In this document: piece after piece, positions 8,804 through 16,725 of the stretch
How positions within the stretch are numbered: the stretch's first letter is position 1
Layout: each line of letters opens with the position of its first letter
Source of the DNA: JBCBKP01 sp038521625
GTDB taxonomy: Bacteria; Planctomycetota; Phycisphaerae; Phycisphaerales; UBA1924
Assembly (NCBI GenBank): GCA_038521625.1
Contig: JBCBKP010000010.1
Span: 29,099-93,098, forward strand
Direction of reading: 5' to 3'
Length of the DNA stretch: 64,000 nt
Made by a program: the position numbers and the translations under genes
Notes under the pieces: model-generated
Seen by the model: only the letters and a program-made list of their open reading frames with translations
Databases searched by the model: none
Told to the model about the DNA's origin: nothing

Positions 8804-11341
8804 TCAGAACGGCGGCATCGAGCACGACCCGAGGAAGTCGTAGATCCCGAGCGAGCCAGTCCGCCGGCCGCTCCCGATCGGGCTACCCGGCGGGGCCGGC
8901 GCGGCCGAGCGCGTGGGCGGCGGATCGTCGAACGGGCGCATCTGATGGCGAGCGGCGAGCTTCGCGAGGCCCTGCGCGTGCGGCGTTGTGTCTTGTCCTA
9001 TACCCGACTGACGGAAACGCTCGATCTGCGTGTCGGCGGCCGCGCGGACCGAGAGCGAGACCGACGCGTCCTGGGCCGTCTCGATGAGCCGCTCGAGCAG
9101 CACGGCCTGGGTCACGTGGCGGATCTGGGCGAGCCGCGCGGGCTCGCCCGGCGGGCCCTCGATCACCGCGGTCGTCAGCCGATCGAGCGTCTCCTCGAGG
9201 CCGAGCTGGCGCCCGTCGATGCGTCGCTGCTCGTGCAGTCGTGAGAGACGGACCGGGTCGAGGATCAGCGAGATAACCAGATCCGACACGACGGAGGCGG
9301 CGCGGAGCGGGTCGTGGAGCGGGCGGGTGTTGCCGCGGAGAACTTCACGAGCGCGTGACGCGCCGACCGTGTCCGGGTTCAGCGCCGCGATCGCGGCGTC
9401 GGGCGTATCGAGGGCCGCGGGCTCGATCGTCTCCAGCAGCGCCCCGAGCGCCGCGCGCTGCCGGTCCGCGTCGACGGGCGTCGGGCTCAACGGCTCATCG
9501 ACGGCGCGGATCCCGTGGGTGTACTCGACGCCGGCGATGACCTTGGCCGCCGCCTCGACCTGGTATCGATGGTGCAGGTAGACCGGCACGAACGTGTCGT
9601 TGAGCTCGGCCAGCGGCGCCCGCTCGGGGATCCGGTCGCGTCCGAAGCCCGCGAGCGCCACCGAACGGACCCGCATCGCCTCTCGAAGCGCCGCGACGGG
9701 ATCCGCCCCGTTGTCCCAGAGCGCCGCGTGCGGGTGCGCACTCCCGGCGGGCCTGGCGTCCGCGTCGGACATGTACAGCTGACCCGAGCCGTACGCCTCT
9801 CGGATGATCGCGTCGAGCTCGGCCGTCTCGTCGGCGTCTGCCGGGAACTGCGCGTAAGCGAAGCGGACACAGAAGACGTCCCACTCGCCGACGCCGGTGT
9901 CGTAGGCCTCGGAGAAGTCGAGCGACCCGTCGGCGCGGGCGCGCACGAGCGGCGCCGGGTAGTCCATGACGCTGGCGCGGTCCCGCGCGCTGGCGGCGAA
10001 GTTGTGGGCGAACCCGAGCGTGTGGCCGACCTCGTGGGCCGACAGCTGGCGGAGACGCGCGAGCGAGATCTCGACCGGGTCATCGGGATCGCCGGTGCCG
10101 GTCTTGGCGGTGCCCGCGAGCCCCTCGAAGATGCGTCGGTCCTGGCGCACGCGCAGCGAGCCGAGCGAGACGTGACCCTTGATGATCTCGCCCGTCCGCG
10201 GGTCGGCGACCGAGGCTCCGTACGACCAGCCCCGGGTCGCCCGGTGCACCCACTGGATGACGTTGTACCGCACGTCGAGCGGGTGGATGCCCTCGGGGAG
10301 TTCCTCGACGCGGTAGGCATCGACGAATCCGGCGGCCCGGAACGCGTCGCCCCACCAGCGTGCGCCCTCGATGAGCGCCGTCCGAACCGGCTCCGGCGCT
10401 CCGCGGTCCACGTAGTAGACGATCGGCTCGACCGCGGTCGAGACCTCGGCCTCGGGGTCGGTCTTCTCGAGCCGGTGGCGCGCGATCCATCGCTTCGTGA
10501 TCGGGCCGTCGAGCGGCGCCGCGTAGTCGGCGTAACGCTCGCTGAACGACGCCATCCGCGGGTCCCACGCCCGCGGCGTGTAGCCGTCGTCCGGAAGCCG
10601 CACGAGCGTGTGGCGGATCGCGAGCGTGACCGAGGTCGGGTCCGGCGTCGTCGCGCGGACCTCACGCCCCGGCTGCGAGCCCGAGAAGGTCAGGACGGCT
10701 TCCATCACCGTGTTCTCGGGGAACGACAGCGCCGCGCGGGTATCGGCCAGGCTGCGACGCCTGTCGAGCGAGAAGCTCCCCTGACCGGCCCCCCGGAGCC
10801 GGTTCGCGATGCCGGTCGCGTCACGCACGACAAACGACGTCGCATCGACCAGGATCCGGTCTGCCGATCGTTCCTCGATCTCGCCCGCCCAGACGATCGA
10901 GGTCGCGAACGCTTCTCGCACGGCCTCGCGCTCCGCGAGGTTCTCCGACTCGGCGCGGAACGAGAGGTTCTGCTCCTCGATCACGAGCCGGCCGCCGAGC
11001 TCGCGGATGGTCACGACCGACGTGCCGCCGAGCTGGCCGCGGTCGAGCCCGACCGGGTTCGAACCCAGGCCCGCACGGAGCGCGCGAACGTACAGGTACT
11101 CGCCCACGACGCCCGTCTCGGGGTCCGGCGCGGGGAGGCCCATCCAGACCTTCCCGTTCTCATGGTCGAGGTACAGATCGACGAGCCCGCCGAGGTGCTC
11201 GAGGTCCGCCGCCGCCTCGAACATGACGGCCCGCATGACCGGAACGTCCTCCGAGCGCTCGGCGGATTCGGTCGGCGACTGCGAGGCGCAGCCTGGCAGC
11301 AAGAGAAGCAACGCGACTGCGGTGAGGGTCGGCCGTGTCAT
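8804..11341 (-). CDS. Zinc-dependent metalloprotease lipoprotein (HExxHxxGxxH; DUF5117/DUF4953-like)
   Basis: An 845-residue putative lipoprotein: the signal LLLLLPGCAS has a lipobox-like Cys near residue 18. The central catalytic motif LSAHEVGHTLGFAHNF (around residues 430-444) carries three zinc His residues and the catalytic Glu in the metzincin-style HExxHxxGxxH form, followed by a downstream Met-turn-like SVMDYPAP. The upstream half, with the conserved IKGHVSLGSLRVRQDR stretch, and the long helical C-terminus match the family of large zinc-dependent metalloproteases common in Bacteroidetes and planctomycetes. ATG at 11341 begins directly at the signal peptide. It starts 32 bp after the end of the 1375-residue propeller gene and may be the last gene of the TPR-ExbB-ExbD operon. 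The target is unknown; localisation facing the periplasm is inferred. Confidence 0.87.
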   Translation of the reverse strand: MTRPTLTAVALLLLLPGCASQSPTESAERSEDVPVMRAVMFEAAADLEHLGGLVDLYLDHENGKVWMGLPAPDPETGVVGEYLYVRALRAGLGSNPVGLDRGQLGGTSVVTIRELGGRLVIEEQNLSFRAESENLAEREAVREAFATSIVWAGEIEERSADRILVDATSFVVRDATGIANRLRGAGQGSFSLDRRRSLADTRAALSFPENTVMEAVLTFSGSQPGREVRATTPDPTSVTLAIRHTLVRLPDDGYTPRAWDPRMASFSERYADYAAPLDGPITKRWIARHRLEKTDPEAEVSTAVEPIVYYVDRGAPEPVRTALIEGARWWGDAFRAAGFVDAYRVEELPEGIHPLDVRYNVIQWVHRATRGWSYGASVADPRTGEIIKGHVSLGSLRVRQDRRIFEGLAGTAKTGTGDPDDPVEISLARLRQLSAHEVGHTLGFAHNFAASARDRASVMDYPAPLVRARADGSLDFSEAYDTGVGEWDVFCVRFAYAQFPADADETAELDAIIREAYGSGQLYMSDADARPAGSAHPHAALWDNGADPVAALREAMRVRSVALAGFGRDRIPERAPLAELNDTFVPVYLHHRYQVEAAAKVIAGVEYTHGIRAVDEPLSPTPVDADRQRAALGALLETIEPAALDTPDAAIAALNPDTVGASRAREVLRGNTRPLHDPLRAASVVSDLVISLILDPVRLSRLHEQRRIDGRQLGLEETLDRLTTAVIEGPPGEPARLAQIRHVTQAVLLERLIETAQDASVSLSVRAAADTQIERFRQSGIGQDTTPHAQGLAKLAARHQMRPFDDPPPTRSAAPAPPGSPIGSGRRTGSLGIYDFLGSCSMPPF

Positions 11342-11373
11342 GGCGCGAGCCTACCGCCTCGCGCGTCGCTTGG

Positions 11374-12481
11374 TCACTGCGTCTCGTCGCGTCCCGACGG
11401 CGTCAGGATGATCCGTGCGTTGATGAACTCGAAGTCGTCCAGGTCCGCAGTGCCCGCAACCGATCGGATCGTGACGGTGTTCTCACCCGGACGGAGCATC
11501 CGCAGCGGAATCGCCAGGCGCTGCGCCGCGAACCGCCCGTCCGCGGGCGACCGGCGGAGCGTCTCGGGCAGACGCACCCCGTTGATCTCGATCGGGTTCG
11601 GCGCCTGGCTGCCCTTGACGAGCAACTCGATCGCCGCACGCCGGACGTTCGGCGGGAGCTGGTCGCGGCGGAGCGTGAACTCGAAGTTGGCCTCGAGGCC
11701 TTCCGATTCGCGCTGGAAGCGGCTGTTGATCGAGCCCGAGAAGTCGTCGTTGCCCAGGTGATGCACCTCGGGTTCGTCCTCGAGCGCGATCTCGAACAGG
11801 CTCTCCGGCTCGAGGCGGAACACCAGCCTGGCGCCCTGCTCGATGACCCGTGCCGCGACGCCGATCGCCAGCGGCTCGTAGCCGAGCGCCGACGCCGAGA
11901 TCGCCAGCTGGTCGGGCGGGTTCATCAGCCCGATCGAGAAGGTGCCGTCCCGTCCGGTGCGGACGGGACGGACGCCCTCGTCGTCGAGATCGAGCCGGAC
12001 CACGGCACCTCGGATCGGATCGCCGGACTCGTCGTCGATCACGACGCCGCGTGCGACCATCGCCGCCAGCGGCACCGCGTCCTCGGCCGCGGGATCGAGC
12101 ACGATGCGGAGGTTGACGAACTCGAAATCGTCGGCGTCGCTGCCGCGGTATGCAGAACGAACCCGGACGGTGTTGCCGCCGCGCCGGAGGATGTCCGGCG
12201 GGATCTCGAGCGCGACCTCGCCGAAGCTGCCGTCGTCGGGCGACTCGGGGATCGGCTGATCGAGCATGCGGCCGTTGATCAGCACGCGGTTGAAGAGCTG
12301 GCTGCCCTTCACGAACATCCGCAGCTCGGGCTCGCGTGCCGCGCGGAGCTGTGCGCTGCCGATCGCGAAGTCCAGGTCGAGCTCGTCGCCCTCGCTGGCG
12401 CGCTGGAACTGGCTGTTGATCGAACCCGAGAAGTCGTCGTCGCCGAGGTGATGCACCTCCGGGATCGCCTCGAGCGCGATC
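11374..12481 (-). repeat. Internal tandem duplication encoding the two C-terminal modules
   Basis: The EVHHLG-FSGSINS domain occurs twice, with nearly matching DNA around 11728-11771 and 12415-12463. Each copy also contains a KGSQ strand and a DDFEF[V/I]N strand close to its end, and each is preceded by a carboxypeptidase-regulatory-like domain. The copies share motifs in the same order but have diverged between them. Confidence 0.75.
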
Positions 12482-15400
12482 GTGCCCGGGTTCTCGCGCC
12501 GCAGGCGAAGAACAACGAACTCGCCGTCCTCGAGCTCGGACGCGACCACGTTGATCGCCCCGGGCACGTAGCCGTCGACCGAAGCCGTCAGCGCGGCGTT
12601 TTCGGGCATGTCATCCACGCTGAACGCGAATTCACCCAACGAATCCGTTGCGACCTGCACGCCGGCACCGGCCTCGAGATCGAGCCGCACGATCGCGCCC
12701 GCGAGCGGCTCATCCGTCGCCGCGTCGAGCACCTCGCCGCCGAGGCGGTACCTCGCGAGGAGCTCGAACGGCGCCGGGATCGCGAGCGTCGGGTCGGCGA
12801 TTACTATCTCGAAGGTCTCGTTGAGAGGCGTCCCGGGAAGATCCTCGGCGAATCCGAGCGCCGGCTCGGCCTCCCCGGCCTGGCTCTCGAACGCGATCAC
12901 GCTGTCATCCTCGGCCGACACGTCGGGCGTCACGGACGCGAGCACGACCTCCTCGCCGCCGAGCGGGACCTCGATCTGGTCGCGCGACGTCTCGCCGATC
13001 TCGGCGCGGGCCAGCTCGACCTCGGGATCCGTCCCGTCGGGTCCGGCGGGGTCCGCGATCGCCTCCGGCACGCCGAAGCCGAGGGCCTCGAGCTCGGGCA
13101 TCGCGAGCGACTCGGACGGGGGAGCCTCGAGGTCGAACACGTCCCCCGTCGCGATCGGCGCGGCCGCCTCGAACTCGTCCGTCGCGAGCGCCAGATCGTC
13201 GGCGTCGAGGTTCTCGAGCTCGACGCCGAACTCGGCGACGTCGGCGGTCACGTCGACCGCGGCGCCCTCGATGACCGGCCCGTCTCGCTCAAGCACCGAC
13301 GCGAGCGCCCGCTCCGCGCGCGCGTCCGCCTCGAGATCGGTCGTGGCGGCGCCCTCCGTCGCCGGCGTCGAGAAGTCCAGCGCGAGCTCGTCGGGAACGC
13401 CGAGATCGATCGCCGGCAGCGGCTCGAGCGCCGCCGCGGCCTCGACAACGGCCGAGTCCGAGGACGCGACCTCGACGGCCACGCCGTCCGTCGCGCCTGT
13501 TGCGAGCTGGGGAACCAGCTCCGCCGAGTCGGCCGTCGCGTCGGTGTTCCCCCGGATCGACGGGCCGCCGACCGGCGCCACCTCGGAGCGGGCGATCGGC
13601 GCGTCGAACTCGGCGCTCGCCTCGACGCCCGCCACCTCGGGTGCCGCCAGCGCGATCTCGCTCTGCTCGACCGGATCGATCGATTCGAGCGCCGCGGCGT
13701 CGAACGACTCGGCGGAGGCGGTTGAGGCCGACGCCTCGAACGAGGCCTCCACGTCGAGGCCATCGGCCCTCGTCTCTCCGATCTCGCCGCCGGGCCGGAG
13801 CGTGGTGGCCACCTCGATCGACGTCGTCCCGTCGAGCGCGGCTTCGGGTCGATCGACTCTCGCCGCTTCGCGCTCAGCGGTCGGCGTCGGGGCCTCGCGG
13901 GCGAGGGTCGCAGCGACCGCAGCGGGTGTCGCGACGTCGGCCGCACGGACGTCCTCCGCTTCGAGATTCGTCTCCGAGACCTCGAACGCCTGCGCCGCGG
14001 CCGAACGCGATGACTCGGACCTGCTCGTCCGGACCGCCGCGGCGTCGATCGCACGCGCCGCGGGTGCGTCCATCGCCGGCGCCATCTGCGCGGACGAGAC
14101 GTCGAGCTCGGGCATCGCGACGTCGGGGCGTTCGCTCTCGGGCGACTCCGCGCGCTCCATGTTCGCCTCGGTGATCGCACCGCGGAGCTGCGACACCGCG
14201 TTGGACCGCGCCGCCGCCGAGCTCAACGCGACACGCACGCCGCGATCGCCGCTCGGCGTCCCGGGGACCGCCTCGACGGTCCAGAACGCGAGCAGGGCCA
14301 TCAGCGCGGCATGCAAGATCAGGGAAGCGAGCACGCAGCGCGCCATGAGCCCGAGCGTCTCGAGCTGTCGCGCCCAGACGCCGCCGGTCGCGAGACGGCG
14401 CAGCATCGCGAGCAGCAGCACGATCGCAAGCGCCGCGAGGATCCACGGGAGCAGCGCGAGCAGTTCGCCCCAGAGCCCGGCGTAGACGGTTGTCCGCCGC
14501 AGGTAGACCTCGCGTGAGACGCTGCGGAACAGGTCGCTCCCGCCGAGGCTGCCCTCGCGATCGGAGGAGAAGCGGAGCTCGAACCCCTCCATGCCGAGCG
14601 ACGGCTCGAGCTCGTCGGCCGAGGTGTTGACCGAGGCGTCGAGCGCCATCGGTACGCCGAAACCGTCGTCGGCGGAGAAGCGGGCACGGTAGAGGTCCAG
14701 ACCGCCGATGCCGCCCTCACGGTCCGACGCGAAGTAGACGAAATCACCGACCGGCGACCAGGCCGGCGTCAGATCATCCCCATCCGACGAGAGCGGGGCG
14801 ACGAGCTGTGCGGCGCCGTCGAGCGTGAGGCGGTAGATATCGACGCCCGGGTCGACCGGCTCTCCCGTCGTCTCGTCGGGCACGGATAGAGCGCGCGGGC
14901 GGTCGGAGCTGAACAGCAGCTCGGGCGGGCGCCCTTCGAGCGCCGGGCTCGGCGCCGGGCCGAACTCGTCGCTCGGGCTGTTGACGCCCGCGCCCATCGG
15001 CTCGGGGATGCCGAAGCTCAGGCCGCCGGCGTCGCGCCCGACGGCCACGCGCCAGAGATCGGTGCCGCCCTCGCCGCCCGGGCGATCGCTCGCGAAGTAC
15101 AGCCAGCCGCCGTCCGCGGAGAACGCCGGCGTGAACTCGTTGTCGGGCGTGTTGAGCTGCGCGACCGGCTCGACCCCGTCCCACGCGCCGCCGCGGCGCC
15201 TCGCAAGGAGCAGATCCGTGTCGCCGGCATCGCTCGGACGCGTGAAGACCGCGAGCCCGCCGTCGGGATGGAAGGCCGGCGAGCCCTCGTCGGCCTCGGT
15301 GTTGATCGCCTCGCCCAAGGACTCGGGCGGCCGCCACATGATGTCCCGCGGCGGCTGGCCGTCCGCTTCGAGCTGGAGCACGCCGCCGTCGGTATAGACC

Positions 15401-15501
15401 TCGCGCCGCTCGATGCCGAACCACCAGTAGCCCGCCGCGCCGAGCGAGACCGCCGCCGCGCCGCCCAGCAGCAGAGCCTTGGTCGTGGATCGTCCTGCCA
15501 T
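11374..15501 (-). CDS. Large membrane protein: WD40-like (PD40) propeller, three membrane helices, acidic linker, duplicated carboxypeptidase-regulatory-like module
   Basis: A 1375-residue protein without a clear known family as a whole. In order: an N-terminal helix (residues about 8-27); a TolB-like propeller of PD40-type repeats (about 50-335; FSADGGWLYFASDRPGGEGG, WSPVGDFVYFASDREGG); two more membrane helices (about 345-367 and 385-412); a roughly 450-residue Ala/Glu/Asp-rich low-complexity stretch; then two copies of a carboxypeptidase-regulatory-like beta domain (GEVLDAATDEPLAGAIVRLD and GVVIDDESGDPIRGAVVRLD), each followed by a novel-looking domain containing EVHHLG[D/N]DDFSGSINS. It lies 24 bp downstream of exbD. 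In ExbB/ExbD systems this slot often holds the TonB/TolA-like partner, so a role as an energy-coupled envelope-spanning protein is inferred, not shown. ATG at 15501 is adjacent to the first hydrophobic helix. Confidence 0.82.
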   Translation of the reverse strand: MAGRSTTKALLLGGAAAVSLGAAGYWWFGIERREVYTDGGVLQLEADGQPPRDIMWRPPESLGEAINTEADEGSPAFHPDGGLAVFTRPSDAGDTDLLLARRRGGAWDGVEPVAQLNTPDNEFTPAFSADGGWLYFASDRPGGEGGTDLWRVAVGRDAGGLSFGIPEPMGAGVNSPSDEFGPAPSPALEGRPPELLFSSDRPRALSVPDETTGEPVDPGVDIYRLTLDGAAQLVAPLSSDGDDLTPAWSPVGDFVYFASDREGGIGGLDLYRARFSADDGFGVPMALDASVNTSADELEPSLGMEGFELRFSSDREGSLGGSDLFRSVSREVYLRRTTVYAGLWGELLALLPWILAALAIVLLLAMLRRLATGGVWARQLETLGLMARCVLASLILHAALMALLAFWTVEAVPGTPSGDRGVRVALSSAAARSNAVSQLRGAITEANMERAESPESERPDVAMPELDVSSAQMAPAMDAPAARAIDAAAVRTSRSESSRSAAAQAFEVSETNLEAEDVRAADVATPAAVAATLAREAPTPTAEREAARVDRPEAALDGTTSIEVATTLRPGGEIGETRADGLDVEASFEASASTASAESFDAAALESIDPVEQSEIALAAPEVAGVEASAEFDAPIARSEVAPVGGPSIRGNTDATADSAELVPQLATGATDGVAVEVASSDSAVVEAAAALEPLPAIDLGVPDELALDFSTPATEGAATTDLEADARAERALASVLERDGPVIEGAAVDVTADVAEFGVELENLDADDLALATDEFEAAAPIATGDVFDLEAPPSESLAMPELEALGFGVPEAIADPAGPDGTDPEVELARAEIGETSRDQIEVPLGGEEVVLASVTPDVSAEDDSVIAFESQAGEAEPALGFAEDLPGTPLNETFEIVIADPTLAIPAPFELLARYRLGGEVLDAATDEPLAGAIVRLDLEAGAGVQVATDSLGEFAFSVDDMPENAALTASVDGYVPGAINVVASELEDGEFVVLRLRRENPGTIALEAIPEVHHLGDDDFSGSINSQFQRASEGDELDLDFAIGSAQLRAAREPELRMFVKGSQLFNRVLINGRMLDQPIPESPDDGSFGEVALEIPPDILRRGGNTVRVRSAYRGSDADDFEFVNLRIVLDPAAEDAVPLAAMVARGVVIDDESGDPIRGAVVRLDLDDEGVRPVRTGRDGTFSIGLMNPPDQLAISASALGYEPLAIGVAARVIEQGARLVFRLEPESLFEIALEDEPEVHHLGNDDFSGSINSRFQRESEGLEANFEFTLRRDQLPPNVRRAAIELLVKGSQAPNPIEINGVRLPETLRRSPADGRFAAQRLAIPLRMLRPGENTVTIRSVAGTADLDDFEFINARIILTPSGRDETQ

Positions 15502-15525
15502 CGCGCGGCTCCTCGGTTCGGGCGG

Positions 15526-15942
15526 CTAGTTGAGCGGGACGGTGTCGAGGTACGGATCGTTCACGCCGGCGGCCTTGCAGATGTCGAGCACGCGCGCCAC
15601 GAGGCCGTAGGGCGCGTCGCGATCGCCGCGCACGCTGACCTTCTGCGCCGGGTTGCGCTCGATGGCGCCGGTGACGATGGAGCGCAGACCCTCGAGATCG
15701 ACCGAGCGGCCATCGACGACGATCGCGCCGGTTTGGTCCACGCTGATGATGATCTCGCGGAGCGCGGTCGAGATCGGCCCCGCGGCCTCGGCCTCCGGCA
15801 GCGTGACCTTGAGCTCGCGGAGCGCCTCCTGGCGGTAGGTCGTCGCGACGAGGAAGAAGATCAGCAGCAGGAAGACGATGTCGATGATCGGCGTGAGCTC
15901 GATCGACGGCGATTCCGGCGCTCGTTTGGTCCCGATGAGCAT
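15526..15942 (-). CDS. exbD: ExbD/TolR-family biopolymer transport protein
   Basis: A 138-residue inner-membrane protein with one N-terminal helix and a periplasmic domain. The proton-pathway Asp lies in the helix entry, LTPIIDIVFLLLIFFLV, exactly as in ExbD/TolR. The periplasmic part ends in a VSVRGDRDAPYGLVARVLD stretch typical of the family. It is 9 bp downstream of exbB and 24 bp upstream of the large propeller protein. With ExbB it should form a proton-driven motor; no TonB gene with a classic Pro-rich linker is visible. The ATG at 15942 is well placed relative to the helix. Confidence 0.94.
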   Translation of the reverse strand: MLIGTKRAPESPSIELTPIIDIVFLLLIFFLVATTYRQEALRELKVTLPEAEAAGPISTALREIIISVDQTGAIVVDGRSVDLEGLRSIVTGAIERNPAQKVSVRGDRDAPYGLVARVLDICKAAGVNDPYLDTVPLN

Positions 15943-15951
15943 CGTCGCTCC

Positions 15952-16725
15952 TTACGCGGTGACGCCGACGGCGGCCGGCGAGCCGCCGGGCTCGTCGCGG
16001 GCCGGCTCGGTGACGACGTGCTCGTGCGCCGCCTCGACCTCCGCCGAGCCGGGCTCGAGCACGTGGTGCTCGACGAACGCGACAGCGAGCCGATCGAGCT
16101 CGCGCGTCAGGCGCTCGACCCGCCCGGAGAGCCAGTGGTACGCGACCAGCGTCGGGATCGCGACGAGCAGGCCCGCGGCGGTCGTGATCATCGCCTCGTA
16201 GATGCCCTTGCTGAGAAGCTCGGCGTCGCCCAGCGAGTCCTGCGAAGACGCGACGGTCGCGAAAGCCCGGATCATGCCGAAGATCGTGCCGGTCAGCCCG
16301 AGCAGCGGCGCGATCGCGGCGACGACGCTCAGGGCGCGCAGCCGCCGACGCATCGCGTAGACCTCGTCCTCGCCCGCGGCGGCGATGTGCTTCTCGATGA
16401 CGTCCGGCGAGTGGCCGAGCTTGCGGATGCCCGCTCCGAGCACGCGCGACGCGGGGCTGCCGTCCTTCCTGCAGACCGCGGCCGCCTCGGACTTGCCGCC
16501 CGAGGCCATCGCCGAATCGACACGCTTGCCGAGCGACGGCGGCACGATCCGCGTGCTGCGGAGCACCGCGAGGCGCTCGGCGACAACCGCCACCACGGCG
16601 AGCGAGCACAGCGCGATCGGAATCATCATGACCCCGCCCTTCGTCGCGAGCTCGAAGACCGAGCCGATGCCCTCGGGGCCGGAGGCGGCCTCCTGGGCGA
16701 GCACGAGCGTCCCTGCCAAACTCAT
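15952..16725 (-). CDS. exbB: ExbB/TolQ/MotA-family proton channel protein
   Basis: A 257-residue inner-membrane protein. The first hydrophobic segments are at the N-terminus (LAGTLVLAQEA, possibly a signal or helix; then GGVMMIPIALCSLAVVAVVA). A cytoplasmic region is followed by the family-defining helix pair ALSVVAAIAPLLGLTGTIFG and AMITTAAGLLVAIPTLVAYH, with the conserved Gly-rich and Thr residues of the ion path. The ATG at 16725 has GGAGG upstream and overlaps the stop of the TPR gene by four bases (ATGA), so translation is coupled; an upstream in-frame extension would lie wholly inside the TPR gene and is rejected. The C-terminus carries a His/Glu-rich tail. Confidence 0.94.
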   Translation of the reverse strand: MSLAGTLVLAQEAASGPEGIGSVFELATKGGVMMIPIALCSLAVVAVVAERLAVLRSTRIVPPSLGKRVDSAMASGGKSEAAAVCRKDGSPASRVLGAGIRKLGHSPDVIEKHIAAAGEDEVYAMRRRLRALSVVAAIAPLLGLTGTIFGMIRAFATVASSQDSLGDAELLSKGIYEAMITTAAGLLVAIPTLVAYHWLSGRVERLTRELDRLAVAFVEHHVLEPGSAEVEAAHEHVVTEPARDEPGGSPAAVGVTA

